64,000 bases of DNA from Triops longicaudatus (GCA_022885665.1 JAGQDJ010000007.1:434001-498000); one strand, 5' to 3'; shown: positions 36,027 through 48,806, counted from the first letter of the stretch. Notes: generated from the sequence alone by a model not told the origin. Program-made: numbers and translations.

Positions 36027-39000
36027 GATTCGCTCAAGTGTGGAACTCACGGCCCACGTGTTCGTAGAAAGCGTTGGGTGCTAGTAGGTGGCGTGACGAT
36101 GGGCGTGGTTTTCATTACGGCTGTTATAGTAGGAGTGGTGCTTGGAACGGCCCATAATGGAGAATCGGGACCAGTACCTGCCCCTTTAGACGGTTTTACT
36201 CTTGACGAAGTTATCAACGGGAGGTTTTCGCCAGATGGGTTTAACGGCACATGGATTTCGGGTAAATTTCAAGCAGATGTCGTAAAATTTTCTAGGACTG
36301 ACTGTATTTTAATAACGTAAAGGCAAAGAGTTTATTTACCGCGATTACCAGAATGCTATTGCTATCTACGACGTAGAAACCAAAAAGAGGACGGAAGTGT
36401 TGGAAAGAGAATTAGTGGTAAGCCCAGTAGCATTCACTATGCAGAAATCTGTGTGGTTTAATGCAATTTTTTACCCTTTCTAGTCAGGTTGGCGAATCAG
36501 CAGCTTTTGGTTGTCGAATGACAGAAAGTTCCTACTTTTCAACTATAACGTCCAACATGTAAGAGTTCTACTTCTTGTCAAGATAAATCGTAGCGAGCTA
36601 TACATCCATTAAATCTTATTGTTTGGTGCTAGATCTTCCGCTATTCCACCAATGCTTATTACGCCATCGTCGAGCTTGCCACAAAGTATGTATTCTTGTG
36701 ATACTTGAGCTTCGAATCTACTGAGCAGATTTTCGTCTATATCGGAGTTTGATTATCCTTTGCATTGAACAGTCCTTTAAATTCAGTTTCCGTTTTTTTT
36801 TCGCATATTAATATAGTCTACGTTGGTACAGATTGTATTGATTCGAAAGTTTGTAATACTGTTATTTATTTGTATTTTGTAGCAAATTGTACCCGTTGCA
36901 ACCCACGCAATACATTCGTGAGAACGCCGTACCGTTGCGCTACGCTACCTGGAACCCGCAGACCAACGGTATTGCGTACGTGTACAACAATGACATTTAC
37001 TACCGAACAAGCCCAGAAATCCTCGATGGAGATATTCGGGTCACCGTCACCGGCGAAGAGGATGTGTTCTTCAACGGAATTCCCGATTGGGTCTATGAAG
37101 GTACCAGGAAAGTGTCGTTGTAGCCACTCACCCGTTGTTAAATCCAAGAAAATTTCACTAATTTTGTTTTCTGCAGAGGAAGTACTTGGTTCGGATAATG
37201 CCATATGGTTCTCCCAAGATGGTCAACGCCTCGCTTTTGCCTCTTTCGACGATCGTTTAGTTGACGCTATCGAATTCCCCGTTTATGGCCCTGTAGGCAG
37301 CACGCATTTCCAGTACCCTGTAACGAAATCCATTCGTTACCCGAAGGTACGGTTTTATGGTTTTATTGTTTCCTGTTTGTTAACAGTAAAAATCTTATTA
37401 CAATTTCTTTGTTCCATAAATATGACTTATAAATAGCCAGGACGTCACAATCCTATCGTCAGTATGTGGACGGTCAATTTACCCACTAGCCATAACCATA
37501 ACGTTACAGGACACCGAATTCCTCCACCCGTCGGCTTAAACGATGTGTCAGTCTAGTATAATAACGATTTTTATCTTCTTCTTGAGCTAGTTTTGTGGTT
37601 GCATATTACTTCGAAAAACTTCGGTCAAGGGTTCTCAAATTTTATCTCTTTTCTGCCTTTCTATTTTCAAGACCAATACTACCAATCCATTGGTAAACAT
37701 TTCTGTGGCTCTAGTGGCTGATTTTTCCGCACCTATAACAACTTTGGGTATTCCAGAAGCTTTACTTGACCAGTAATACTAACAAAACTCTCTTTTTTTT
37801 TGTTGTTGCTAACATGTCCAATTTTTCTTTTGAAAAGAGATCATTACTTCACGGCTGTCACGTGGACGACCAACGATGAAGTCATGGTGATTTGGACGAA
37901 CCGGCACCAAAACGTGTCGTACATCAGTTTCTGTAATGCTTCTAGTGGAATTTGCGAGAAAGTAACCATTTCGGTCATATTTTGCGGTGTTATGTAGTCA
38001 TGTATTCATTGCAGGATAAAAGTTTCGAAGAGCCTAATGGGTGGGTTGATATGTACCTCCCGCCTAAATTTTCCGCTGACGGCCAGCGCTTTTTGCTAAT
38101 GTTGCCCATCGAGCAAGGTGCAGCTGGAAATTTCAAACACGTCGTGCTACTAGATCGCGCGAACTTCCAAGGTTCATTATTATCTTCTGGCAAGTTCGAA
38201 GTTACCGAAATTCTCGGATGGGACGAAAAGCGCGAATTAGCGTAAGTTGCGTTTAGGTCAAGTGTAGCTTTATAATATAGTGGCGCATTTTGGTGAACGA
38301 TCTTGAAATTTGCTTTGTTCGTTAGTTACTTTATTGGAACGGAAGAAGGTAAGCCAGCCGTAAGGCAATTTTACCAAGTTTCCACCAAAGAGTTGAGCCC
38401 GGATACCGCACCACCTCTTGAGTGCGTCACTTGTGGGAAATTCAACGAATACGGCGAAAACTGTACTTACAACCGTGTCGAGTTTAGTTCAGACTTGTCG
38501 TACTATGTGCATAGCTGTGATGGACCGGGAGTACCCCGCTCTGGAATCAAGAAAAGTTTGGTAAAAAAAAAATAATTTAATTTTACATTTTTATAAAGCG
38601 TATCAACGATGCAAAAATAAAGTAAACTTAGAATGTTTTTCTACTATTTACACATGGAAAAAACTATAAAAAATTGAATGTCAAACAAAAGGATATTTAA
38701 TATTACTTTGCAAATTTATACGTTTCAGGACCACTCTGAAATATTCCTAGTCGCGAACAATAGCGATTTGCGTGCCCGTTTAGCGCAGAAATTGAAGCCA
38801 AGCACTTTGAATTTGCAAGTACCCGTTACTGGAGGTTATAACGCACAAGTGCGACTATTGCTGCCGCCTTCGTTCAACCGGAACAAGGCTTCGCAATATC
38901 CTTTGCTCGTTTATGTGTAAGATTTGCTTTAATTCGAAATTAGGTGCCATCGTTAGGCGAAAGCCTATGTGGCATCCGTTTCAAGAGTATTAATTACTAA

Positions 39001-40357
39001 CAGTTACTTTGTTATGTCTAGGTACGGTGGCCCTCAATCGCAACAAGTGGCTGATAATTGGAAGATCGACTGGGGTACCCACTTATCGTCCTCTAAAGGT
39101 GTTATCTACGCATTAATTGATGGACGAGGTTCCGGCTATCAAGGAGATAAAATGCTACAAGAAATTTACCGACGCATGGGAACCGTGGAAATCGAAGACC
39201 AAATTGCAGTTACGAAGTAATTTTTTCTTTCCATTTTTTTCTGTAATAGAAGAGGAATAATCAAATGGTGCTACTGTCTTCTTCGTGTCTAAGTACTTTA
39301 ACTTGAGTTAATTCGTTTCAGTTTGTGTTTTTGACATAACTAACTTCTGAGTGTAGGAGTAGCAAGGCTTTAATTGCGAGTAATTGATTTTTTTTTTTAA
39401 CTTAGGTATTTGGTGGAAAATCTGCCATTTGTCGATGGAAATCGCACTGCCATTTGGGGATGGAGCTATGGTGGCTTCGCAACCGCGATGACTTTAGCTC
39501 GTGACACAGAAAATGTGTTCAAATGTGGAATGTCCGTGGCTCCCGTTACTTCCTGGGTCTACTATGGTAAGCAATTATCTTATACGTAGTACGGAAATTA
39601 GCGAGTACCGAACAGAAAGACTCAAAGCTGGAATGCTGGAGTTTACCCAGTAAGTTCTCAAATGCCAGTAACAGGATTCGGTCAACAGTGGTATACAATA
39701 AAAAGTAGTTCTGAAATGGGATGTGGGAGATTTTATGGAATGATAAAACAAAACCTGTTTAAGGTTTCAAACAAGACGAGACTAACGAAAAACTTGACTT
39801 CTTTACAGATTCCATTTACACGGAAAGATACATGGGTTTGCCCACAGCTGACGACAACGAGTTTGGCTACAACAATAGTGATGTAACACGACTGGTTGAG
39901 AACTTGCGCAATAAACCATATTATTTGCTTCACGGTACCGCCGACGACAACGTGCATTATCAGCAGTCAATGTTGTTGGGCCGCGCCTTAGAACAAGCCG
40001 ATATTCTCTTCAGACAGCAGGTAAGGGGCTCTTCCATTACTGAAGCTGAGTACAGTACATATCACTTGGCGGGCTATGGACTTCGGTACCCCGTAGCGAC
40101 TCTGCTCTACGCTGTTGCCGTTTATGCAGTGCTCGTTGTAACGTCCGTTTAGAACGAGGGTTATTTGACGTTAAGAAAAAGAAAGCATAGCAATAAATAA
40201 TTGCGACGTAAATATGGTAATAATTCTGTTTTTTCTTTTCTAGAGCTACACCGACGAGAATCACAGTATCTTGAACTTGAAGATGCACCTCTACCATTCC
40301 TTAGATGCATTTTTAATGAGCGATTGTTTTAAAATCGAGGAAGCGGTGTGGGGCTAA
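36027..40357 (+). CDS. DPP4-type dipeptidyl peptidase, type II membrane serine protease (5' end missing)
   Basis: Family S9B enzymes remove X-Pro or X-Ala dipeptides from peptide N-termini at the cell surface. Sixteen exons are visible: 36027-36261, 36323-36417, 36484-36558, 36633-36685, 36883-37100, 37177-37346, 37437-37544, 37672-37772, 37838-37961, 38015-38241, 38326-38560, 38729-38916, 39022-39216, 39406-39566, 39809-40020 and 40244-40357, giving 836 residues plus an unseen N-terminus. A basic cytosolic segment (PRVRRKRW) precedes one membrane helix (about residues 18-43). The beta-propeller carries DWVYEEEVLGS, whose double Glu anchors the substrate amino group and is diagnostic for DPPs. 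The hydrolase part has the nucleophile motif GWSYGG (Ser about 695), HGTADDNVH (catalytic Asp about 775) and TDENHS (His about 806). The triad is intact, unlike inactive DPP6/DPP10. The donor near 37544 is the least certain. AATAAA is at 40509-40514. Confidence 0.93.
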
Positions 40358-40579
40358 ACACAAGAATTTCTGTAGTTTTATGTCTGTTTCGGGACAGAGA
40401 TGACAAGGAGAAAAGAACGCGGGCGTTGTTATTGGAATTTTCGAGTAGGAGGACAATAAGTGATTTTTCAAAAGCGGAACGCTTAATGTAAAATTGCAAA
40501 AATGATAAAATAAATGGAGAAAACAAGGGTCTTTTATTTCTTTAACATTTCTCTTCGTATCTTCAAATGTTAAAAGTTG

Positions 40580-41799
40580 TTACAAAGTTGAAATGTCGGC
40601 GGAAGGTTCTGGCGGGTTGTTTAAATCTGTAACTTTGTTTCGGTACATTTGAACTTCCTTGCGCAGCTTTTCAATAGTCTCGCTCATACTTGTTACCGAT
40701 CTTACATTCTCATTGACACTCTTGGCCATCTGCAAGAAACTTGCACGCAACTCCTCCAGTTCATCACGAGCCATGGCTTCTCCAGCGTTCGACTATGGTA
40801 AAATCCGTAGTGCCGAATATTATACCCCGCAGAAGGAAGTTCTACTCTAATTTATCGAACCTTCTCTAACGCGATCTCCATTTGTTGAATCTGCGACCGT
40901 AAATTTGCAATTTCTTTATCTTTAGGAAAACCAAGATGGAATGCAGTTATTTCTGCCTGCTGTTGTACGAAAGACTTCTCTAATTTGTCTAGTTTAGCAA
41001 GTGCATCTTGCGTCTTATCGCGCTCGTTTTCTGCAACGTTTAATAACTTGGACGCTAGCTGTTGCACAGCTTCAGCCATTTGCTTCACCGACGTATGTTC
41101 ATCAGCTAAGTTCGCAAACTCACTATCGCAAAAAGAAAGAAATAAACAAAATATTCGTAAACGATTATTTGGACCATAGTTAAAGAGACGAAAAACAAAA
41201 CGATACTTTCGATAATCTTCGTAAGCCGCCTGATGAAGATGCAGTGCCTCTAAACTCTTATTATTCCTTGAAGTCATTTGTTCCAATTTTTCACCTTGTT
41301 CGCGATTTAGCGTTTCCCAGCGTCGAAGCTCGACCTTTCAATACGTGTTAACACGTCCGAACGTGTCGAATTGTGTAAGTTTTATTCTTCTATAATTTAA
41401 ATAATAAATACCTGCATAGAGCGGATTTGCTCCCGTAAACTGGAGATCTCCTGAGTTTGTTGAGCGATTACTCGTTCGCTTTGTTCGACGAGTCTCGAAC
41501 TATTTTTGATCCGCTCGTGGGCTTTGGATTCAATTTCCATTATTTCTGCACGCAATTTGGTCTCTTTCTTCCTGTGAGCGATCCTCTCAGACTCCAACAC
41601 GCGCTCTAATTCATGATAGCAGGAAACCAGACGCTGTATTTCAGTCTCCGCATTCTTAACCTTCTTCTGCTTACGGGCAATTATGTAAAATTTCCACTAT
41701 TTTGTTTAAAAGCTAGAACGTTACCCGCTTGAAACGGAGCTCCTCAACAAATTCCAGCATTTTCGCCTCTAAGGGAGTATCCATTTGCAGGGTATTCAT
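40580..41799 (-). CDS. Coiled-coil protein of unknown function (310 residues)
   Basis: Five exons are inferred on the minus strand: 41799-41725, 41666-41412, 41334-41207, 41122-40861 and 40792-40580, all in phase. The protein (MNTLQMDTPLEAKMLEFVEE at the start, DLNNPPEPSADISTL at the end) is almost entirely heptad-patterned coiled coil, rich in Glu, Lys, Gln and Arg, for example SLREQIRSMQVELRRWE and IEKLRKEVQMYRNKVTDLN. There is no signal peptide or membrane helix. I do not recognise an ortholog; taxilin-like or centrosomal coiled-coil proteins are possible. Exon 2 could start three bases earlier at 41669, since two AG acceptors are in frame. Its start codon is 558 bases from the COA3 start on the other strand, and it ends tail-to-tail with the peptidase gene. 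Confidence 0.75.
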
Positions 41800-42357
41800 A
41801 AGTTAAATGCAACGTGAATTGGACACATTCTTGCGTCAACAAAGTAATCGAATAACCGCCAGTGCATTTCTGCCACTAGAGGGGCCCAAATAGCCTAGAA
41901 TTATTTGGGCAAGTTAATTCGAGAAAGTAGCTCTACATTTATATTTTCCTTGAATATTTTTTCGTGAACTCGTACAAAACAGTTTAAATAATTCAAATAG
42001 AATTACAAGAAGTAATTTTATTTAAAAAATAGACAAACCGCCAATACTCGGAGTGTCACCGCATGAGGCGCTAGTAGCAACAGTTCGTAAACAACGTGGA
42101 TGAGGAAATTACATAAAGTAAGTCTAAAATTTCGTTTCTTGGATTTTCCTTTACAGTAATTTCAGAGACAAACTAACCTTATTACTACTGTTAAAAATAA
42201 TGAGAAAGTTCAGGGAAAGGGTTTTCTACAAAACTTATTTTCAAAGGTTAATTCCGTATTTTAACAAATAATTTTCTTGTATCCAAAAGAAGAAAATCAA
42301 GTACTAATTTATATGTTTGATTCTCCAGCTCTTGTAGAACATTCGTATGGAATTATT
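41800..42357. promoter_or_regulatory. Divergent promoter region between the coiled-coil gene and COA3-TFB1M
   Basis: The two start codons face away from each other across 558 bases. On the plus strand a good donor (aaagtaagt, about 42116-42124) and an acceptor (attctccag, about 42321-42329) could define an intron in the 5' untranslated region of COA3. That intron would remove the upstream ATG codons at about 42195 and 42312. No other element is clear. Confidence 0.4.
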
Positions 42358-42621
42358 ATGGCCAGTGACCAGATGCCTAAAGTAGATTTGGTGAAAGACG
42401 CCGCACAACTTCGCCAGCCCCAATTGGATTACATGAAATTGATCGAGAAACAGAACTTGGAACGTGTTACCAAATTGAAAAAAATACGTAGGAACAACCT
42501 TCTTACCGGTGCTGCTTTATTTGCGTCCGTTTTTGGCATTTACGTTTACTCTATCGCTGCTGTCAAACAAGAGAAGTTTCTCGACGATCTCGATACTCCG
42601 GCTACCAAATCCTCCCAATAG
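42358..42621 (+). CDS. COA3: COA3 (CCDC56), cytochrome c oxidase assembly factor
   Basis: COA3 is a small mitochondrial inner-membrane protein needed for early COX1 translation and assembly of complex IV. The frame gives 87 residues (human 106) from MASDQMPKVDLV to DTPATKSSQ. A basic stretch (KLKKIRRNN) precedes one membrane helix (NLLTGAALFASVFGIYVYSI, about residues 41-62), followed by the family signature VKQEKFLDDLD just after it. It is uninterrupted by introns. The frame extends upstream of this ATG, but the added residues do not look coding. It ends with TAG 24 bases before the ATG of TFB1M, in the same reading frame and probably on the same exon and mRNA, as reported for Drosophila. 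Confidence 0.9.
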   Translation: MASDQMPKVDLVKDAAQLRQPQLDYMKLIEKQNLERVTKLKKIRRNNLLTGAALFASVFGIYVYSIAAVKQEKFLDDLDTPATKSSQ

Positions 42622-42645
42622 AAAATAATAACAAAACCGCAGAAA

Positions 42646-44186
42646 ATGCAATCTAGTGTAAAAGCTGTAGCATCAACCGTACAATCCCTCCCTTCTTTTC
42701 CAGCCACAAAAGACTTACTCTCTCTTTACCGTATCCAAGCTACCAAGTTTCTATCTCAAAACTTCCTCCTCGACCCTCGTATCACCAATAAAATTGTCAA
42801 AACTGCCGGTAAGATCCAAGATGGCTACGTGTGCGAAGTAGGACCAGGTCCCGGCTCTATTACTCGCTCTATCTTGGAAAAAGGACCTCGGAAAGTCGTA
42901 GTAGTCGAAAAAGACAAACGGTTTTTGCCCATTCTTCAAGTAAGTTAACATTTAAAAAGCGCTCCTCGTTCTTATTCCTGATGTTAGCTGGATTTCACTT
43001 TTTTTTCTGTTTTGTTTAGATGCTAGCGGACGCCACGGATAGTAAACTTGACATCATTTTAGGAGATGTCCTTTCCCATAATTTGGAAGGTTATTTTCCG
43101 ATAGAAGCCAAAAAAGAATGGGAAGACGAACCGCCTAATATTCACATCATTGGCAATCTGCCATTTAACGTCGCCACACCTTTAATAATCCGTTGGTTAA
43201 AAGCCATGTGGGAAAGGTAAAAAATTCTTACTTTTTTTTCGTTTTCTCTGCAAAATTTCGTTAGTTTAAGCATCGTTAGCTTTCCAATAGTGTGAGTAAT
43301 TTTAAATTATTAGCTCCTGAAATTTGTATCGAAAACTGTTCACGTAATTGGTGATACTACATGTTACACGTTACCTATATAGTTCATTTTGTTACATTAA
43401 TTTTTAGTACTAATTATTTTTTTCCCTCATTCCTATTCGTTTAAAGGAAAAACGCATGGACCTATGGACGAGTGCCTTTAACGTTAACGTTTCAAGAAGA
43501 AGTGGCACAGCGAATGGTAGCCCCCATCAACAGTAAAGAGCGTTGTCGACTTTCAGTCATGTGCCAATGGATTGCTCAAGTTCAGCATCGTTTTACCATC
43601 AACGGAGCAGCGTTTGTACCGAAACCTGACGTCCATGTAGGCGTGGTTAAATTCGTTCCCCATGCTCAGCCTTTGATGCCCGGTTTGTCGTTTGACTTGG
43701 TTGAGAAATTGGTCCGGAATACTTTCCAGTACCGTCAAAAATACTGTCGACGCGGCTTAGAGTAATTTTCCTAATATTTCTATGTTTTTGCGTTTTCACA
43801 TATCAGCCTGTTCTCTTTTATTTTGAGAATAATTTTACGATTGATGTTTATCTTGTGTATTTCTTATTTATTTATTTGTTAATTTCTGCGTATTGTCGTT
43901 CTGTTACATTATTTTTTGTTTTGTATATGATTTTCCAAGTTTTCTTTCTATTACATTTTTTAGAAATCTATTTCCGGTGTCCGTGCGCGAAAAGCGAATC
44001 AAAGATCTCCTCGCTTTAGCAGACGTGGATGGAACATTACGACCGTTCCAAGTGACTGTTGAGGAATTCGAACGTTTGGCCAAAGCCTATCATCGAATAT
44101 GTAAAATTGACCCTAAGTTGGTCGATTACGATTTCCGTTCGACGGGAGGGATGGATGATGTACTGTATAGTAGTAGTCATGAATGA
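42646..44186 (+). CDS. TFB1M: TFB1M, mitochondrial 12S rRNA dimethyladenosine transferase 1
   Basis: TFB1M dimethylates two adjacent adenines in the 3' stem-loop of small-subunit mitochondrial rRNA (KsgA/Dim1 family). Four exons are inferred: 42646-42939, 43020-43216, 43447-43761 and 43964-44186, 342 residues (human 346). Motifs in order: FLSQNFLLDPRITNKIVK, the SAM-binding VCEVGPGPGSITRSIL with the acidic VVVEKD, ILGDVLSHN, the catalytic motif IIGNLPFNVATPLI, QEEVAQRMVA, AAFVPKPDVHVGVVKF and the FQYRQKYCRRGLE / LADVDGTLRPFQV C-terminal blocks. The first 25 residues, poor in acids, can serve as a mitochondrial targeting signal. It begins only 24 bases after COA3, so it is probably the second cistron. 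It converges with CYLD 175 bases downstream. Confidence 0.96.
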
Positions 44187-44361
44187 ATTACATTTTTCTG
44201 CTATAGTTCATTAATTGTCATGTATTAGTTCAGCTCTCATTGTCTATGTGTTAATACGCACTGGAGAGGAGGGAACGAATTTTAAAGCTACTGTAGTCTG
44301 CAACATTTTTTCTTATATACACAGCGTTCAGTTTAACAATCCGTCATTCTATCTCTTAGTC

Positions 44362-47300
44362 TTATCTGTACATCATCACATTCGGACTTTGATATAGGCA
44401 CATGTAAGCGTCCGAAAATACACGCCGAACATAATCGGGTAAGGGAGGTTCATCGCCGCGGCTCGTGCTAGCTCCGTGCGGCCCAGATTTGTCACCCGTA
44501 CTGAAAAGCAGAGATTTGTCCCATTCTTCGGTTAACCATTTAGGCAAATCGGGACAAGAGGTGACTTCCGGGATATTGTACCCATGTTGTTCTCCTAATT
44601 ATAATACAAATTAAATAAGAAAGGGAAACAATACTAGGGGAGCATTACACTTTTTTAGTTATTTACTCCTATATTTCTTCTATTCATTATTATTTATTTT
44701 TTACCTTTGCGATCCGCCATGGAGTCGAAAAAGCACCAGGGAGCGTCAGGACCCGAGCCGCACTTGACAAAACATACGTAATGCGATGTAGCGATGCATA
44801 CCACAGCAAAGAGCTCCAAGTACACGCGAGGTATAGTGCAATGAGCCTGCAATGATGTAAACTCGATTGGCACGGAAAGAACTTTCGGTGTGTGATTGGT
44901 TCGTTTCCGGTGACTGTGAACCTGTGTACAAGAGAAAACAGCAAGTTAATTTTATTGAAGGAGAAATAAGAATGCAGGAGATTGCGAAAATGTGACAGCT
45001 TACGAGCAATTTTTTTTTAAAAAAACTTGCTCTGTAAAGCCAAATCGGAAAAAAACTTAATCAATATCAAGTTGTATCATATGCTTTAAAAAAGGATATT
45101 ACCGTATGCAAGCAAGCTTTGCAAAACGAGATACTTTCCAATCCATTGCCACACTGGCCCCAGCATTGCGGACATTCCAGTTCTGCCAGCTTTCCACATA
45201 CGATACACTGTCGAGGCGCTTGGGGATTAAAAAGACAGTATTAAGTTAGCTCCCACGAATAGTATGGGAACAAGAAACTTACAATCTTCCAATACGTCAG
45301 TAATATCCAAAATTAGAGACGGAAGCACGTGTTCATACATCTTATAGGATTTTCCAAACCGGGGCATCTGAATAATTAAACAAGGCGGGATCTAAAAGAA
45401 AATGTTCAGTAAGTATAAGATAATTCGCAGTTCATATTTCTTAAATGAACAAACCTCGCGAAGTTTAATATTCGAAGCTAGGAAACTTTGCTCAAAAAGT
45501 TGTTGCACACAAGGAACTAGTAAGGATTCATCTTTCTCAATAAAGAGTTGATGATGGAAGCAATCTTGGCCTGAACTGAGCCGCAATAGTGGCTCAGCTT
45601 TCAGAGTTTGACTTAGCAAAGAATGTAAAAATTCTTCTGGATCTATAAAGAAGCAATTTTAAATCACTACAAGTTAGTTCATCAAAATATTTAACGGTTT
45701 ACCTTTTTCTTCCGAAGTGAGTCCTTGAACCGAACTCAAATTTTGCAGCAACGTACGTAGTTTCATAACACGATCGGCTCGGACATACAACTGATTCCTT
45801 AACGGATTCACGATCTCTTCCTTTAAAACGCGCTGTACTTCGTTATATTGGGGAATATCATCGGGTGTTTGTGGACGGAAAAGTAACGAATCAAATACAC
45901 TGAAACGAAAATTAATAGATTGCGGTTTTAGCTTACAGGTAAAAACACCAATAGAAGGTTGCCTCATTATTACCTTGTGAACGTAAACATAGAGAATAAG
46001 GTTGCATCTAAATAACAAGAATTGTGATGGCCTTGAATTCCACGGAATTTCCCGTACAACCGCGTATCATCTTGAGAACCAAACTGACCCAACGGAGGAA
46101 CTCGGCCAGGAACAGAGATGCATTCTACAGATCCAAAATCTGCAACAAAAAGGTAAGAATAGGCTATATTCGTCAAATTCAAGCAATTAAATAAAACTTT
46201 AGACACTTATGTTTGATACCGAAAACAAAAATTAGTCGCGTCGAAAATTTTAGCAGGACTAAAACATACGCAAGTAATATTGAATATCACTGCATAAATA
46301 TTTTGTTTTAAATAATTAAAATAACGGCAATTAGCAAGCGATCCTACCCTCAGACATACACAGAGGAAATAGACATGCAATTTTATGTATATTTAGATGA
46401 CAAAGAAACAAATTACCCATTTCCAACTTGTCGCTCAATTTACTTCTAAGTGATTCTGCGGGCACAAGAAACCGACTGTCTTTGTTGCATTGCTCCAGAC
46501 TTACTATCACACCTCGTCCAGGGGGACAAACGAAGTACCTTTTGCCCTTATAATAACCATCCGTGGCAGTTAAAACCTCATCTTCCTGCAAAAACATACG
46601 AGGTTCATTGTCACAACACTGGGAACTCAATTCAGTCAAACCTTCTTTAAACTCCTTTATGCCCATTCACAAACGAGAAACTTACCTAGCATGCGTAAAT
46701 GCTCTATTTTACACACAAACTGTCAGCTAAAACACTGGTTAACGATTTATTTGGTTTCTACTATTATTTCTAAACAAGGAAACACATTGAACGCGCATTA
46801 TTTCCGTGCTTTTTATTAAAGTTATATCTTAAATACTATTTTTTTTCGCATAGATACTGTTTCTATAAAAGGCAATTTTGGGTTCTATAAAAGATCCATT
46901 GCATTGACATTCTTGTCAGACGAAATTGTGGACTTGTTTTTGTCAAAAAATGTTGATGCTTTAGCTCAAATTTTCCTCCAAAATTGCAGTTAGTAAACAG
47001 GGAAGTTATCTTAGAGGAAATTAAGCCGGGAATTATTAGCTTTTCACAGCTATACAAAAAATCTACGAAGTATTGTGCTCGATAAATTATATAGAGGTAT
47101 TGATACAAACAAAAATTACGACTGAAATATTCATAGGAAAAGAAACCGATAGAAATATTATATTTTCAAGTTACACTTACTAACTCTACTCCAACAGAAT
47201 ACGTCGATTGGTTGGGTAGACGTCCAAGCCACTTCACAACCCCATATTGCGGTACTGAATTGTACGACACCTCGACTAGACTTCCGATTTCTAGATCGTG

Positions 47301-48108
47301 ACACTGCGACGGACTGGCTCGCAAACAAACCTCCTCCAATTCACTCACTAAAACCAATCACACACAACCAAATTAATTATTTATTTGTACCAAACACATA
47401 CAGTATCAAAACTTTATATGCAAAAAGAATTACAAATTTCTCCGCCTTTTCAACTCTTCATGTTGGCCTGATCTATATTTAGCACGACAATTTTTGGCTG
47501 CGGCTCACGCAACTCTTTAACCGTCTTCTTACTTTCATTTCCTTCTCTATGTTTCTGTTACCTGACAATTTAAGGTTCTGATCCACAGTATTATTCTTCT
47601 TTTTGGTCGGGGTGGAAGGTGGGGAACCAAAGTCAATCAAATTGTTGAAAAATTCTCCCATTTTCTTCACTTTGGGTGATTTGGGCTCCCTGCCCAGATT
47701 GTTGTTGAACATTGCTGAAGATGATTCGACACCCTGGGTGGAATTCGAAGATTTGATGAGAATGTCTCTCTGACTGTGGTGAGAAGATTTCGGACTGGTT
47801 GCAAATCGAGACAAACTTCCGTATTTCTGAGGTTGGAGAGTGGATTCGTAAGAACAGGCCGGTTGTGACTTTACTAAATGCAGGGTATCGGTTGGTAGGG
47901 GTTGGGAAGTGGAAGCTTTGGGGGGTGAAACAGCCGTTCCATTCTCGGTTGGACGTAAGCGAGGAAAGGGTGGATTGTCTTCGCAATTAACCATGAGAAA
48001 CGAAGATGAATCTTCGGGCGAGCAATAGAGTAGCTGAGAACGATGAGACCAATCGTTCAAAATAGTTGAATTAGATGTTTTAGGTCTCACACCTTCATGT
48101 TGATACAT
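44362..48108 (-). CDS. CYLD: CYLD, Lys63/Met1-specific deubiquitinase
   Basis: CYLD removes Lys63- and Met1-linked ubiquitin chains and restrains NF-kB and JNK signalling. Ten exons are inferred on the minus strand: 48108-47562, 47347-47181, 46585-46417, 46139-45974, 45899-45703, 45642-45455, 45391-45283, 45218-45103, 44921-44705 and 44594-44362, 702 residues. The first 180 residues are Ser/Pro-rich. One CAP-Gly domain follows (about 200-285; LEIGSLVEVSYNSVPQYGVV, ATDGYYKGKRYF). The USP fold has the catalytic Cys in GHHNSCYLDATLF (about 336) and His in ATSHYVCFVK (about 600). A B-box zinc insert (CIVCGKLAELECPQCW, FCKACLHTVHSHRKR, about 515-560) is characteristic. The end SDAYMCLYQSPNVMMYR matches human CYLD. 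Human CYLD has three CAP-Gly domains and 956 residues; only the last is visible here, so extra 5' exons or a real reduction are both possible. Confidence 0.94.
46586..47180 (-). other. CYLD intron within the CAP-Gly domain (595 bases)
   Basis: The flanking exons end VGVEL and start EDEVLTATDG in phase 0, which reconstitutes the CAP-Gly domain. The intron is AT-rich and shows no nested feature. Confidence 0.6.
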
Positions 48109-48806
48109 GATGCCGCGGATTTTTTTTTTTTTATTATTATTTCCTTTACACTAAAAGGCTAGATAAGGGTTAGATGATGGTAATTAGGGCGTTTCACCGA
48201 GTTTAGAGTTGTTAATCACAACATATGAATCGTTTTAAATATGGCACAGTTTTGCAACATTTTTTAATGCTACAAGAGGAGATTTTGGATTGCTTTTAAG
48301 CAGTTTTGTGGTGTCTTGGAAATTTTTATTGTCCACAAGGAAATTATTTTATTCCTGTTATTGAAAGACACTGTCCTCTAGTGTGCAACAACAGATTGTT
48401 ATGAGCATGCTAGATCCCACAACCTGACAATTAGACCAAGAGATGGCGTTTGAATGTCTATTGAATAGTGGAAATCGCAGTGTCAAATTTTTACAATATT
48501 CAAAGACTTTACTGGGTAAATTATTAACACACATTTTAACACCTGTCGTCAATGATTCTGAAGGATGCAATGCAGCACCTATTGTCGTCGTCAGTATAAT
48601 TTATTTACCTGTCTCGTTCCGTAATAGAGATTGTTTCTGGTATTCTCCGAAAACCATTATTTGTCTTAAAGCGACTTCGGATGCGAAAACAAATGTGCAC
48701 TGTGACTGTAAAACTCAGTACGCACTTCTTTCCCCAACCGAATTCACTACTAGTGGCGGGTATAACAAGGACACGTATTTGATTTTTGTAAAAAAAAAAA
48801 AAAAAA

